Shown here piece by piece: positions 8,061 through 16,828 of a stretch of DNA of 39,391 bases (the stretch's first letter is position 1; every line of letters starts with the position of its first letter). The notes under the pieces were generated by a model that saw only the letters and a program-made list of their open reading frames with translations, was not told the origin of the DNA and searched no databases. Both the position numbers and the translations under genes were made by a program. Source of the DNA: Halomicronema sp. CCY15110 (lineage in GTDB: Bacteria; Cyanobacteriota; Cyanobacteriia; Phormidesmidales; Phormidesmidaceae); NCBI RefSeq assembly GCF_016888165.1, contig NZ_JACSWC010000167.1:1-39391 (forward strand). The letters are read 5' to 3'.

Positions 8061-8689
8061 TGACCTCTGCGCTTATGGATATTCCCAGCCATCACCGTCG
8101 CCACCAGCAGCATTGCTTCCCATCGAGGCAACGGTGACAAAACTCGAAGGACAAGGCATTCAGCGCCCTACCTGACGATCCTCCAGCATCACGATCGCTA
8201 GAGCGATGAACTGCGAGCCAACCAATCCGACAGCGCGAACATCTTTCAGAGCGCCGGACAACCCGGTCAATCTTCTGGCTGAATACGGTTTATCATAACC
8301 GAATTTGGATAACGGCCAAACAGGCCGCTTTCAAGCGTTTGCAGCATTCACCCCACCTATGGAAGCGTTAATTTTCTCAACAAAATGTGACGAGATTCTG
8401 CGGGCGATCGAGAGCGCCAACTGCTGCCTTTGCAACGACTTGTGAACCAAGTCTGCGAAACATTTCATTAGTCGCATTGATATTTCATATTAAGGACAAT
8501 CATCAAGGCTTATATTGCCAAGGTGACAACGGCCTCATATCCTTGATTTACATGGAGTTTGAGTGAGCCACTTCCGGACCTTCTGAATCAAGCAGTATTT
8601 CTTAATACTTATTTGTCAGGCTTAGGGTTCGTGACTATTTCAAGTGAGTTGCAGTGGCTCATAGCGTCTTAAGAGGGAGATAACGATAA
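8061..8689. promoter_or_regulatory. Divergent regulatory spacer between the NDH-1/Cup and ccm operons
   Basis: This 629-bp spacer must hold the promoters of both CO2-concentrating operons. The half nearest ccmK2 (about 8440-8640) is AT-rich. It contains AGTATT-TCTT-AATACT (8594-8609), a palindrome about 80 bases before the ccmK2 start, and the inverted pair ATCAAGG (8502-8508) / CCTTGAT (8541-8547). Such symmetric AT-rich sites would suit LysR-type regulators (CcmR/NdhR, CmpR), but no regulator site is proven. AGAGGGAGA at 8671-8679 is the ribosome-binding site of ccmK2. No ORF of note is present. Confidence 0.6.
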
Positions 8690-8998
8690 ATGCCTATTGC
8701 AGTTGGAATGATTGAAACCAAGGGTTTCCCTGCTGTTGTTGAAGCTGCTGATGCCATGGTGAAAGCAGCTCGGGTGACTTTGGTGGGCTACGAGAAGATT
8801 GGGAGTGGTCGGGTGACTGTGATTGTGCGCGGCGACGTTTCTGAAGTGCAAGCTTCGGTCTCCGCTGGCGTTGAGTGTGCGAAACGAGTCAATGGTGGCG
8901 AAGTGCTCTCTACCCACATCATCGCTCGGCCCCATGAGAACTTAGAGTTTGTGCTGCCCATCCGTTACACCGAAGCTGTAGAGCAGTTTAGAACCTAG
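8690..8998 (+). CDS. ccmK2: Carboxysome shell hexamer protein CcmK2
   Basis: A 102-residue single BMC-domain protein. Hexamers of CcmK1/K2 tile the facets of the beta-carboxysome shell; the pore loop KIGSG at residues 36-40 is the one that lines the central pore. The sequence is complete, from [15 protein letters not shown] to the interface segment [12 protein letters not shown]. The short C-terminus (ends at VEQFRT) matches CcmK2 rather than the longer CcmK1. A good ribosome-binding site, AGAGGGAGA, precedes the ATG. It is first in the ccm operon, 298 bases before its close paralogue, from which it differs at only six of the first 101 residues (positions 2, 11, 58, 63, 64, 71). Confidence 0.96.
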   Translation: MPIAVGMIETKGFPAVVEAADAMVKAARVTLVGYEKIGSGRVTVIVRGDVSEVQASVSAGVECAKRVNGGEVLSTHIIARPHENLEFVLPIRYTEAVEQFRT

Positions 8999-9296
8999 AT
9001 CTTAGTGGCAAGTCTGGCCGACGATTGCAAGCGAGCTTTTGGGGATGCCAGTGACCTGCTGACGATGCCTTTGCTGGGCGATCGCCGCAGCCATCCAAAA
9101 ACCAACGCCATCGTTCGTCGATACCGGCACGTTGCCGAGTTTCCTAAATTGTTGACATCGTCGTTCCGCTAGAACTCATCGTGGTTACGGACGAACGTCA
9201 GGGGATACGGTACAACCAAAATGGCTGGACTGAGAGCCAATTCTCGTCGTGTTTTCAAGCAACTTAATTCATTATTAATTCAAAGGAGTTAGCGTT
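8999..9296 (+). other. Spacer between ccmK2 and ccmK1
   Basis: This 298-bp gap is long for an operon and holds no plausible ORF. A TTGACA hexamer at 9152-9157 could belong to an internal promoter, though I see no good -10 at standard spacing. The last 40 bases are AT-rich (TTAATTCATTATTAATT) and end with AAAGGAG, a strong ribosome-binding site for ccmK1. Confidence 0.5.
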
Positions 9297-9635
9297 ATGG
9301 CTATCGCGGTTGGCATGATTGAAACTTTAGGCTTTCCAGCTGTTGTAGAAGCTGCTGATGCCATGGTGAAAGCCGCTCGGGTGACCCTAGTGGGCTACGA
9401 AAAAATTGGGAGTGGTCGCGTGACTGTCATCGTGCGTGGCGACGTTTCTGAGGTACAGGCCTCCGTCGCTGCCGGTGTAGAAAATGTGAAGCGGGTAAAT
9501 GGCGGTCAAGTGCTCTCCACTCACATCATCGCTCGGCCTCACGAAAACCTGGAGTTTGTGTTGCCCATTCGGTACACCGAAGCGGTGGAACAGTTCCGCG
9601 AGAGCGTTAGTGGTATTCGCCCCTATGGCCGTTAG
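9297..9635 (+). CDS. ccmK1: Carboxysome shell hexamer protein CcmK1
   Basis: A 112-residue BMC-domain shell protein, almost identical to the upstream CcmK2 through residue 101 and carrying the ten-residue extra tail ([11 protein letters not shown]) typical of CcmK1. The KIGSG pore loop is present. CcmK1 and CcmK2 are the major facet components of the beta-carboxysome and are known to form mixed sheets. The AAAGGAG ribosome-binding site lies eight to nine bases before the ATG and is stronger than that of most genes here, which suits a protein needed in many copies. Only 13 bases separate it from ccmL. Confidence 0.96.
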   Translation: MAIAVGMIETLGFPAVVEAADAMVKAARVTLVGYEKIGSGRVTVIVRGDVSEVQASVAAGVENVKRVNGGQVLSTHIIARPHENLEFVLPIRYTEAVEQFRESVSGIRPYGR

Positions 9636-9648
9636 GTAAACGCTTTTT

Positions 9649-9951
9649 ATGCTTTTGGCTAAAGTTCGCGGCACGGTTGTGAGTACATGCAAAGAGCCGA
9701 GCCTCAGTGGCGTCAAGTTTTTGCTGGTGCAGCTCATCAGTGATACGGGGGAGCCGCTACCCGACTATGAAGTCGCGGCTGACGTCGTCGGTGCGGGATC
9801 GGGAGAATGGGTGCTGATTACCCGCGGCAGCGGTGCCCGGGAACATCAGGGCTACCACGATCGCCCGGTTGATGCGGCAGTGATCGCCATTGTCGATACG
9901 GTCTCTTTGAGCTCCGGCACGTTGTACAACAAGCGTGACGATTTCAGTTAA
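9649..9951 (+). CDS. ccmL: Carboxysome vertex pentamer protein CcmL
   Basis: A 100-residue BMV-family protein (EutN/CcmL fold) that forms pentamers capping the twelve vertices of the carboxysome. Diagnostic segments are LAKVRGTVVSTCKEPSL at the N-terminus, YEVAADVVGAGSGEWVLITRGSGAR in the middle and DAAVIAIVDTVSL near the end. The length is normal. It starts 13 bases after ccmK1 with only a weak Shine-Dalgarno sequence, consistent with a protein needed in few copies per shell. A terminator-like hairpin follows 16 bases after its stop codon and may separate the shell genes from ccmM. Confidence 0.95.
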   Translation: MLLAKVRGTVVSTCKEPSLSGVKFLLVQLISDTGEPLPDYEVAADVVGAGSGEWVLITRGSGAREHQGYHDRPVDAAVIAIVDTVSLSSGTLYNKRDDFS

Positions 9952-9967
9952 ATCCTTCCAGGTCTGA

Positions 9968-10000
9968 GGGGACGGCTCATATTTTGTGCCGACCCCTTTT
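9968..10000 (+). terminator. Hairpin and T tract between ccmL and ccmM
   Basis: GGGGACGGC (9968-9976) pairs with GCCGACCCC (9988-9996) with one A-A mismatch and an 11-nt loop, then TTTT. It lies 16 bases after the ccmL stop and 61 before ccmM. It could cause partial termination or mark a processed 3' end. The upper arm resembles the GGGGACGG arm at 3370. Confidence 0.5.
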
Positions 10001-10060
10001 GCAGACCCAGGTGCGCTAGTGCCGCGAGAGGGCAGATAAATTAAGGGAGGGATCGGGTTT

Positions 10061-12100
10061 ATGGTGACCCGAAGCGCAGTAGCTCTGCAGACGCCTGGGT
10101 CTCTTGGATTCGGGCGACTAGCGGCTGACACGACAGCAATCGTGCATGATTTTGCCGAGGTCGTTGGCGATGTCCGGATTGCCGATGATGTCTTGGTGGC
10201 ACCAGGTGCGGCCATTCGGGCCGATGCCAATGTGGTGTTCAGCCTGGGGGCGGGCACGGCGATTCAAGATGGAGTTCTGATCCAGGCTTTGCGCGAGGGC
10301 AGAGTCCTGGGCGATGATGATAAGTCTTATGCAGTCTGGATTGGAGCTAACGTCTGTATTGCGCACAAAGCCATTATTCAGGGGCCAGCTTACATCGGCG
10401 ATCAGGCTTTTGTCGGTTTCCGCTCGACCATCTTTAATGCTCGCTTAGGCGCTGGTTGCATCGTGATGATGCACGCCCTAGTGCAGGATGTCGAGATTCC
10501 CCCTGGCAAGGTAGTCCCCTCGGGCGCGGTGATCACGCAGCAAGACCAGGCCGATCGCTTGGCCGATGCCCAACCTCCAGATCTCGCCTTTGTGGCCGAA
10601 CTCACCACCATTAATCAAGCGCTGCGGACAGGCTATGGGCAGGCCGTCATGATGTCATCGCAGCCGTCTGATGCCGCCGATCAGCACGATCGCGCACCGC
10701 TAACCTCTATCGCTCAAGACAACGGAACTAAGATCATGCAACCTCAAAGACTGACGACCGACATCGTGCAACAGGTGCGGCAACTACTCAACCAGGGTTA
10801 CAAAATTGGCACCGAACATGCGGATGCTCGTCGTTACCGGAGCAACGTGTGGCAAACTTGTAGCCCCATTCAGTCCACTCGTGAAGGCGATGTCTTGACC
10901 GCTTTAGAAGCCTGTTTAGAAGAGCACACCGGGGAGTATGTGCGGCTCTTTGGAATTGACCCTGCAGTCAAACAGCGCATTGCCAGCACCACGATTCAGC
11001 GGCCTGATGGCAAACCCGTAGCCGTACAGACTCGCGCCGTCCCCAATGCCGGTCACACCAGCCCGACAAGTAGCTACAGCAGCGGCGGCAACACCCCCAC
11101 CAGTGCCACTGGCGGTGACCTCAGCCACCACGTTCGAAACTGGCTGAGCCAGGGCTACCGCATCGGTTTAGAACATGCTGATGTGCGCCGGTATCGGAGC
11201 AACGTGTGGCAAACTTGCTCACCCGTACAGGCCAGCAGCGAGCACGAAGCCATGGCGGCAGTGCAGGCTTGCGTCAGCGAGCACCGAGGCGAATATGTCC
11301 GCATGTTTGGCATTGACCCCGTTGCCAAGCGACGCGTCTCGCCCGTCACCATTCAGCGCCCCGACGGGCCAGTGTCTCTGGGCAATCCTGGCGGCTCGAC
11401 CACCACCCCTGCTTCTAGCTATGCAGGGAACGGTGCAGCTACTGCGGCCCCCAGCGGTCAACTCTCTAGCGAAGCCGTACAGCAAGTCCGCGGATTGTTA
11501 AGCCAGGGGCTCAAAATTGGCACCGAACATGCTGATGCGCGCCGATTTCGCAGCAATGTGTGGCAAACCTGCTCGCCGATTGAGGCCACTCGCGAAAGTG
11601 AAGTGCTGGCCGCGCTGAATGCCTGCGTTCAAGAACATGCTGGTGAATATGTGCGCGTCTTTGGGATCGACCCGACTGCGAAGAAACGCTTATCACCCAC
11701 GATCATTAATCGTCCTGGCCAAGCGGGGAACAACGGTCACTCCGCCAGCGATGGCAGCAATGGTGCGTCTACATCTGGCGGCTCGACCTACGCGGCGGCA
11801 TCCCCCCCAGCCAATGGCAGTCGCCATCATGGTCACCAGCCTTTGAGCGAGGATGTCGTGCAGCAGGTGCGGCAGCTCGTGGGGCAGGGCTATCGCATCA
11901 GTCTGGAACATGCGGATGTCCGGCGCTACCGAAGTGGCGCTTGGCAAACGGGCGGTATGATTGAGGGCCAGAATCCGTCTGCCGTGCTATCTGCCCTGGA
12001 GTCTGGTTTGGCGTCTCACGCTGGGGAATATGTTCGATTGATTGGCATCGATCCCCACGCTAAACGTCGGGTACTTGAGACCACAATTCAACGACCCTAG
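10061..12100 (+). CDS. ccmM: Carboxysome assembly protein CcmM with four SSUL modules
   Basis: A 679-residue scaffold that links Rubisco, CcmN and the shell. Residues about 20-205 form a gamma-carbonic-anhydrase left-handed beta-helix. Of the three zinc histidines (75, 102, 107 in Thermosynechococcus CcmM), only His102 remains; positions 75 and 107 are Gln, so this domain is predicted inactive. The stretch after the helix also lacks the Cys pair known from the active homologue. Four Rubisco small-subunit-like modules follow at about 229-316, 353-437, 467-553 and 595-679, joined by Ser/Gly/Thr/Pro linkers. The first three carry two cysteines each (in WQTC and the following helix); the fourth has none. 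An in-frame ATG at 10736 (Met226), just before module 1, could start a short form. GGGAGG at 10045-10050 supports the full-length start. Confidence 0.96.
   Translation: MVTRSAVALQTPGSLGFGRLAADTTAIVHDFAEVVGDVRIADDVLVAPGAAIRADANVVFSLGAGTAIQDGVLIQALREGRVLGDDDKSYAVWIGANVCIAHKAIIQGPAYIGDQAFVGFRSTIFNARLGAGCIVMMHALVQDVEIPPGKVVPSGAVITQQDQADRLADAQPPDLAFVAELTTINQALRTGYGQAVMMSSQPSDAADQHDRAPLTSIAQDNGTKIMQPQRLTTDIVQQVRQLLNQGYKIGTEHADARRYRSNVWQTCSPIQSTREGDVLTALEACLEEHTGEYVRLFGIDPAVKQRIASTTIQRPDGKPVAVQTRAVPNAGHTSPTSSYSSGGNTPTSATGGDLSHHVRNWLSQGYRIGLEHADVRRYRSNVWQTCSPVQASSEHEAMAAVQACVSEHRGEYVRMFGIDPVAKRRVSPVTIQRPDGPVSLGNPGGSTTTPASSYAGNGAATAAPSGQLSSEAVQQVRGLLSQGLKIGTEHADARRFRSNVWQTCSPIEATRESEVLAALNACVQEHAGEYVRVFGIDPTAKKRLSPTIINRPGQAGNNGHSASDGSNGASTSGGSTYAAASPPANGSRHHGHQPLSEDVVQQVRQLVGQGYRISLEHADVRRYRSGAWQTGGMIEGQNPSAVLSALESGLASHAGEYVRLIGIDPHAKRRVLETTIQRP
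10736..12100 (+). other. Possible internal translation product of ccmM (short form, SSUL modules only)
   Basis: In other beta-cyanobacteria ccmM makes both the full-length protein and a short form (M35 type) from an internal start just ahead of the first SSUL module. Here the in-frame ATG at 10736 (Met226) is ideally placed and is preceded by GGAA about ten bases upstream. The product would have 454 residues and all four modules. Its use is inferred from the family. Confidence 0.5.
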
Positions 12101-12111
12101 TCACTTTTTGC

Positions 12112-12690
12112 ATGGTGCAGGCACATGAACCACGAGCCATCGGCGATTATTACATCGGGGCCAATGTCGAAATTGCGCCTGATGTGGCGATCGCGGCTGG
12201 AGTTGTTTTAGAAGCGGCTCCCGGCGCTCAACTGGTCATTGCCTCAGGGGTTTGTATTGGGATGGGCGTGATTGTGCAAGCTGCCGGGGGCAAGTTGGTA
12301 CTTGGTGCTGGGGTCAACTTGGGCAGCGGCGTTTTGATTGTTGGTTGGGGGTTAGTCGGCCCACACGCCTGTATCGGTGCTGAGAGTTCCTTGTTCAATC
12401 CGCAGATCGCTGCTGGAGGGGTGTTAACAGCGCGATCGCTCCACGGCATTCCCGGTACTGACACAGACATTTCAGCCGCCAGTAATGGTCAGGCTACGTC
12501 ATCTGCCCATCCGAGTAACGAGCCAGAAGTCGCTGAGGCAGCGAACAATGGGGCAGCAGAGCCTCAGTCTGATGAAGAGGGGCTGGCTCCGAGCCGCATC
12601 GTGTATGGCCGTGAGCAATTAACGCAACTCATAAAGACCCTCTTTCCCCATCGAGACGCGCTCAACGGTAATGGTCAAAGTCCATCTTGA
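12112..12690 (+). CDS. ccmN: Carboxysome adaptor protein CcmN
   Basis: A 192-residue protein linking the CcmM core to the CcmK shell. Residues about 10-115 are hexapeptide repeats of a left-handed beta-helix (IGANVEIAPDVAIAAGVVL and following), which bind the CcmM helix domain. A flexible Ala/Ser/Glu/Asn-rich linker covers about 118-160. The end, VYGREQLTQLIKTLFPHRD (about 164-182), is an amphipathic helix of the known encapsulation-peptide type that attaches to CcmK. It begins 11 bases after ccmM. No strong Shine-Dalgarno sequence is seen, so translation may be coupled to ccmM. Length and domain order are normal for the family. Confidence 0.94.
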   Translation: MVQAHEPRAIGDYYIGANVEIAPDVAIAAGVVLEAAPGAQLVIASGVCIGMGVIVQAAGGKLVLGAGVNLGSGVLIVGWGLVGPHACIGAESSLFNPQIAAGGVLTARSLHGIPGTDTDISAASNGQATSSAHPSNEPEVAEAANNGAAEPQSDEEGLAPSRIVYGREQLTQLIKTLFPHRDALNGNGQSPS

Positions 12691-12780
12691 TATAACAATT
12701 TTGCTGCACTCTGCCGACACCTGCTCGCACAGTTCCTACAATAAAGAGAATGCCCGTCCATTATTCTGTGAGGCCCTGTG

Positions 12781-13644
12781 ATGGTGGCAACTGATTCCAA
12801 AAAGCTAACGCTGGCACAACCCTCACCCCATGCTCGGCGATGGGCGTCGAAGTTAAAGGGGGCGGCTCTGGGGATGGTCTCAACCCATAGCTTTCCAGCG
12901 GTAGTGGGCACCGCTGACGCCATGCTGAAGTCTTCTGATGTGATGCTCATTGGTTACGAAAAAACGGGTGCCGGGCATTGCACTGCCGTTGTGCGCGGTG
13001 GCGTCGCCGACGTGCGCATGGCCGTCGAAGCGGGCACCGCGACCGCCAAACAATTTGGACAATTTATTTCGTCATCGCTGATCCCGCGACCTCTCCCTAA
13101 CTTAGAGGCCGTGCTCCCGATCTGTATGCATTTAGATGAACTCGATCGCATTGGCCAAGGGCACGTCGGTAGCGGGGCTTTAGGGCTGCTCGAAACGCGG
13201 GGCTTTCCGGCGATGGTGGGGGCGGCCGACGCCATGACCAAGGCGGCAGAAGTGCAGGTAGTGGCCCATCAATCCATCGGTGATGGGTTGTGTACCGTCA
13301 TCATTCGCGGCTCCCTGTCGAATGTGGCGATCGCGGTGGAAGCGGGCATGCACGAAGCCGAACGGATTGGCGAACTCCATGCGGTGATGGTGATTCCTCG
13401 GCCCTTGGATGATCTAGAGCAATCTTTGCCCATCGCCGAAGCACTCGAAACAGAACAGCCGGTACGTCTGCCCATCAAGCTCGAAGAAAAAGAGAAAGAA
13501 TTGGTGGAATTGCCGGCAGCGGCCACGGATGAAGTGGCTCAGGAGATGGCCATGCCAGAACCAACCGCTACTCCAGCCCCCCGACCGGCCCCCCAGAAGG
13601 TCGTGCCCCAACCGCCGCCACTGCAAGAGGGCGAGTTGGACTAA
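12781..13644 (+). CDS. ccmO: Carboxysome shell protein CcmO (tandem BMC domains)
   Basis: A 287-residue protein with two BMC domains in tandem, at about 27-115 (GMVSTHSFPAVVGTADAML to LEAVLPI) and 132-219 (GLLETRGFPAMVGAADAMT to LEQSLPI). CcmO is essential for shell formation in beta-cyanobacteria and makes pseudohexameric trimers. The pore loops differ from the CcmK type: KTGAG in domain 1 and SIGDG in domain 2. A Glu/Lys- then Pro-rich tail follows (about 220-287), probably disordered. GAGG at 12770-12773 lies seven bases before the ATG at 12781; a GTG directly before it is an alternative. It is the last ccm gene, 90 bases after ccmN, and faces miaA. Confidence 0.92.
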   Translation: MVATDSKKLTLAQPSPHARRWASKLKGAALGMVSTHSFPAVVGTADAMLKSSDVMLIGYEKTGAGHCTAVVRGGVADVRMAVEAGTATAKQFGQFISSSLIPRPLPNLEAVLPICMHLDELDRIGQGHVGSGALGLLETRGFPAMVGAADAMTKAAEVQVVAHQSIGDGLCTVIIRGSLSNVAIAVEAGMHEAERIGELHAVMVIPRPLDDLEQSLPIAEALETEQPVRLPIKLEEKEKELVELPAAATDEVAQEMAMPEPTATPAPRPAPQKVVPQPPPLQEGELD

Positions 13645-13660
13645 CTAAAATTTCTGGCCG

Positions 13661-14593
13661 CTATGGCGAGCTGACTTCAGCGCAAAACGCCGCGATCGTT
13701 TGCCAGACATCGTCTAATAAATCTCCCGAATCCGCATCAAACCAGGTGATCGCTCGTTTCCGAAACCACGTGCGTTGACGCTTGGCGAATTGGCGGGTGT
13801 TTTTCACGATCAGTTGCCGAGCGGCGGTAAGCGAATAATTTCCCGCCAGATACCCCAAAATTTCTGCGTAGCCTAGAGTTTGCAACAGCGGTAAATCGTC
13901 GCCATATTCTTTGCACAGATGTTCAACCTCAGCCACTAAACCCTGCTCAATCATGTGTTCTGTTCGCCGTTGAATACGGTTAGCCAGTGCCTCAGGCGCG
14001 CAATCGAGCCCAATATATAAGACTGGATATTCGGGGGGGCGCTGACCTTGCTGACCCGACAGCGGCTGTCCAGTCACATAGGCCACTTCTAACGCGCGGA
14101 TGGTGCGGACAGAATCGTTGGGATGAATTCGTCCGCTCGCCACCGGGTCAACTCCCTGCAACATGCCGTAGCACTGTACCTGTCCTAACCTGAGGAGCTG
14201 CGATCGCAACCCTGGCTGGGGGGCGACGGGGGGAATCTGCAAGCCATCCACCACCGAGGAAATATAGAGTCCGGTGCCGCCCACCAAACAGGGCAGCCGC
14301 TCCCGCTCAAGGTGGAGTTGGTGAATCAGGGCTTGCGCAGCTTGCTGATATTCCGCTACCGTCATCGTCTCCGTGGGGTCACGAATATCGATCAAGTGGT
14401 GTGGAGCCCGCGATCGCTCCTCTAAAGTCGGTTTAGCAGTGCCAATGTCGAGTTCTCGATACACCAACCGCGAATCGGCACTGAGAATGCTGATGGGTAA
14501 TCGGTTTGCTAACGCTAGTGAAAGTCCTGTTTTACCGGTCGCGGTCGGCCCCGCGATCGCCAGTAGACAGGGCGGCACTGACCCACCCCGCAT
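13661..14593 (-). CDS. miaA: tRNA dimethylallyltransferase MiaA
   Basis: Adds a dimethylallyl group to N6 of adenosine 37 in tRNAs that read codons starting with U, the first step to ms2i6A. The P-loop GPTATGKT lies near residue 14 of the chosen protein, followed by SADSRLVYRELDIGTAKP, GGTGLYI and DSVRTIRALEV, then QFAKRQRTWFRK near the C-terminus, all family hallmarks. From the ATG at 14593 the protein has 310 residues, the normal size. The frame stays open to an ATG at 14698, with another at 14656; neither start has a clear Shine-Dalgarno sequence, so the N-terminus is uncertain. It converges on ccmO with only 16 bases between stop codons and diverges from gyrB. Confidence 0.92.
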   Translation of the reverse strand: MRGGSVPPCLLAIAGPTATGKTGLSLALANRLPISILSADSRLVYRELDIGTAKPTLEERSRAPHHLIDIRDPTETMTVAEYQQAAQALIHQLHLERERLPCLVGGTGLYISSVVDGLQIPPVAPQPGLRSQLLRLGQVQCYGMLQGVDPVASGRIHPNDSVRTIRALEVAYVTGQPLSGQQGQRPPEYPVLYIGLDCAPEALANRIQRRTEHMIEQGLVAEVEHLCKEYGDDLPLLQTLGYAEILGYLAGNYSLTAARQLIVKNTRQFAKRQRTWFRKRAITWFDADSGDLLDDVWQTIAAFCAEVSSP

Positions 14594-14784
14594 CTGGTAT
14601 AGATCGGACGCACTACTGGACTGCCATCCGATAGGTGTAGAGCTTGGCAATAACATCCCTGCTGCAAGTGTCCCCAGAAACTGCTCTATGCAATGCATGG
14701 AAGCGTTTGTGGTAGAATTTTAGAGCCTTTTGACTTCAATTACGGTGAGAGGCGCTGAGGCGTCTTTTTGGGAGCAATTATTTT

Positions 14785-16722
14785 ATGGCGAGCAACTACG
14801 GTGCTGAGCAGATTCAAGTACTAGAAGGGCTAGAGCCAGTTCGTAAACGACCTGGGATGTATATCGGCACCACCGGGCCGCGCGGGTTGCATCATCTAGT
14901 CTACGAGGTGGTGGATAATTCTGTCGATGAGGCCCTCGCCGGATATTGCTCTCGCATCGAAGTCACACTGAATGCTGATGGCTCAGCAACCATTATTGAT
15001 GATGGTCGCGGTATTCCCACCGATGTCCATCCACAAACCGGCAAATCAGCCCTCGAAACCGTATTGACGGTACTCCACGCTGGGGGCAAGTTTGGCGGTG
15101 GCGGCTACAAAGTTTCTGGCGGGCTGCACGGGGTCGGCATTTCGGTCGTCAACGCCCTATCGGAATGGGTTGAAGTCACCGTCTGGCGCGACCGTAAGCA
15201 ACATCTCCAGCGGTTTGAGCGCGGTCTTCCGATCGGTGAGTTGCAGGTGAGTGCTAGCGGCAGCGATCGCACCGGCACCGCCATTGCCTTCCTGCCCGAT
15301 ACGATGATCTTCAGCACGGGCATTGAGTTTGATTACGATATTTTGGCGGGGCGTTTGCGAGAGCTCGCGTACCTCAACGGCGGCGTCGACATTATCTTTA
15401 CCGACAATCGTCTAGATCTGCTGAAGTCTGACGAGCCTAGGGTGACGCGCTATCACTACGAGGGCGGCATCAAAGAATACGTTCAGTACATCAACCACGA
15501 AAAACAGCCCGTTCACGAAGAGATTGTCTACGTCGAAGGGGAAAAAGATGGTGTGCAAGTCGAAGTGGCGCTGCAGTGGTGTATCGATGCCTACACCGAT
15601 AACCTGCTGGGCTTTGCTAACAACATCCGCACGATTGACGGCGGCACCCATCTGGAAGGCTTGAAAACCGTTCTTACCCGCACCCTAAATACCTTTGCGC
15701 GGAAGCGGAACAAGCGCAAAGACAATGAATCGAACCTCAGTGGGGAAAACATTCGCGAAGGCTTGACAGCCGTCATTTCCGTTAAGGTGCCCGAGCCCGA
15801 GTTTGAGGGGCAGACCAAAACCAAACTGGGCAATACGGAAGTTCGGGGAATTGTCGATACGTTAGTGGGCGAAACCCTGACGGAATATTTGGATTTCCAT
15901 CCTGGGGTGGTTGATACCATTCTGGAGAAGGCGATCCAGGCCTTTAACGCCGCCGAAGCCGCCAAGCGGGCGAGGGAACTCGTGCGCCGTAAGTCGGTGC
16001 TGGAGTCCTCGACCTTACCGGGCAAGCTCGCGGATTGCAGCAGCCGCGATCCCAGTGAGTCGGAAATCTTTATCGTGGAGGGCGACTCGGCGGGCGGCAG
16101 TGCAAAGCAGGGCCGCGATCGCCGGTTTCAGGCGATTCTGCCGCTGCGAGGCAAGATCATCAACATTGAAAAAACCGACGATGCCCGCATCTATAAGAAC
16201 ACCGAAATTCAAGCGTTGATTACGGCGCTGGGGTTAGGCATCAAAGGCGAAGAATTTGACGAGTCGCAACTGCGCTATCACCGCATTTGTCTCATGACCG
16301 ACGCGGACGTCGATGGGGCGCACATTCGCACCCTATTACTTACCTTTTTCTATCGTTATCAGCGGTCACTAATTGACCAAGGATTTGTGTACATTGCCTG
16401 TCCGCCGCTCTATAAAATCGAACGGGGGCGCAATCACTGGTACTGCTACAGCGATCGCGAGCGCGATACCATTCTGGGAGACTTTCCAGAAAACGCAAAC
16501 TACGGTATTCAGCGCTTTAAGGGTTTGGGTGAAATGATGCCCCAGCAGCTTTGGGACACCACCATGAATCCCGAAAGCCGGACGCTGAAAAAAGTAGAAA
16601 TTGAAGATGCTGCGGAAGCCGATCGCATCTTCACCGTCTTGATGGGCGATCGGGTCGCGCCCCGCCGCGAGTTCATCGAAACTTACGGCCCTAAACTCGG
16701 CCTCGAAGATCTCGATATTTAA
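14785..16722 (+). CDS. gyrB: DNA gyrase subunit B
   Basis: The ATPase subunit of gyrase, which introduces negative supercoils together with GyrA (not in this window). The 645-residue protein is full length for cyanobacteria. The GHKL ATPase domain shows [29 protein letters not shown] and SGGLHGVG in the first 120 residues. The TOPRIM domain has [17 protein letters not shown] near 425-440, PLRGKI, and [14 protein letters not shown] near 505. RFKGLGEM is near the C-terminus. The ATG at 14785 gives the usual [17 protein letters not shown] start. A promoter probably lies in the 86 to 191 bases between it and miaA. Confidence 0.97.
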   Translation: MASNYGAEQIQVLEGLEPVRKRPGMYIGTTGPRGLHHLVYEVVDNSVDEALAGYCSRIEVTLNADGSATIIDDGRGIPTDVHPQTGKSALETVLTVLHAGGKFGGGGYKVSGGLHGVGISVVNALSEWVEVTVWRDRKQHLQRFERGLPIGELQVSASGSDRTGTAIAFLPDTMIFSTGIEFDYDILAGRLRELAYLNGGVDIIFTDNRLDLLKSDEPRVTRYHYEGGIKEYVQYINHEKQPVHEEIVYVEGEKDGVQVEVALQWCIDAYTDNLLGFANNIRTIDGGTHLEGLKTVLTRTLNTFARKRNKRKDNESNLSGENIREGLTAVISVKVPEPEFEGQTKTKLGNTEVRGIVDTLVGETLTEYLDFHPGVVDTILEKAIQAFNAAEAAKRARELVRRKSVLESSTLPGKLADCSSRDPSESEIFIVEGDSAGGSAKQGRDRRFQAILPLRGKIINIEKTDDARIYKNTEIQALITALGLGIKGEEFDESQLRYHRICLMTDADVDGAHIRTLLLTFFYRYQRSLIDQGFVYIACPPLYKIERGRNHWYCYSDRERDTILGDFPENANYGIQRFKGLGEMMPQQLWDTTMNPESRTLKKVEIEDAAEADRIFTVLMGDRVAPRREFIETYGPKLGLEDLDI

Positions 16723-16828
16723 AGAAATCGGCCAAAAGGTTGTGGCAAACCTTACAGGCTTTGCCCTAAATCCCATCAAGTCCTATGGTGGAGAGCATCA
16801 AAACCTTGTTCGATCAACCTTTAGGACA

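Noticed and set aside
14720-14784. GAGGCG direct repeat followed by TTTTT before gyrB as a possible attenuator
   Set aside because: The two copies are direct, not inverted, and do not form a convincing stem.
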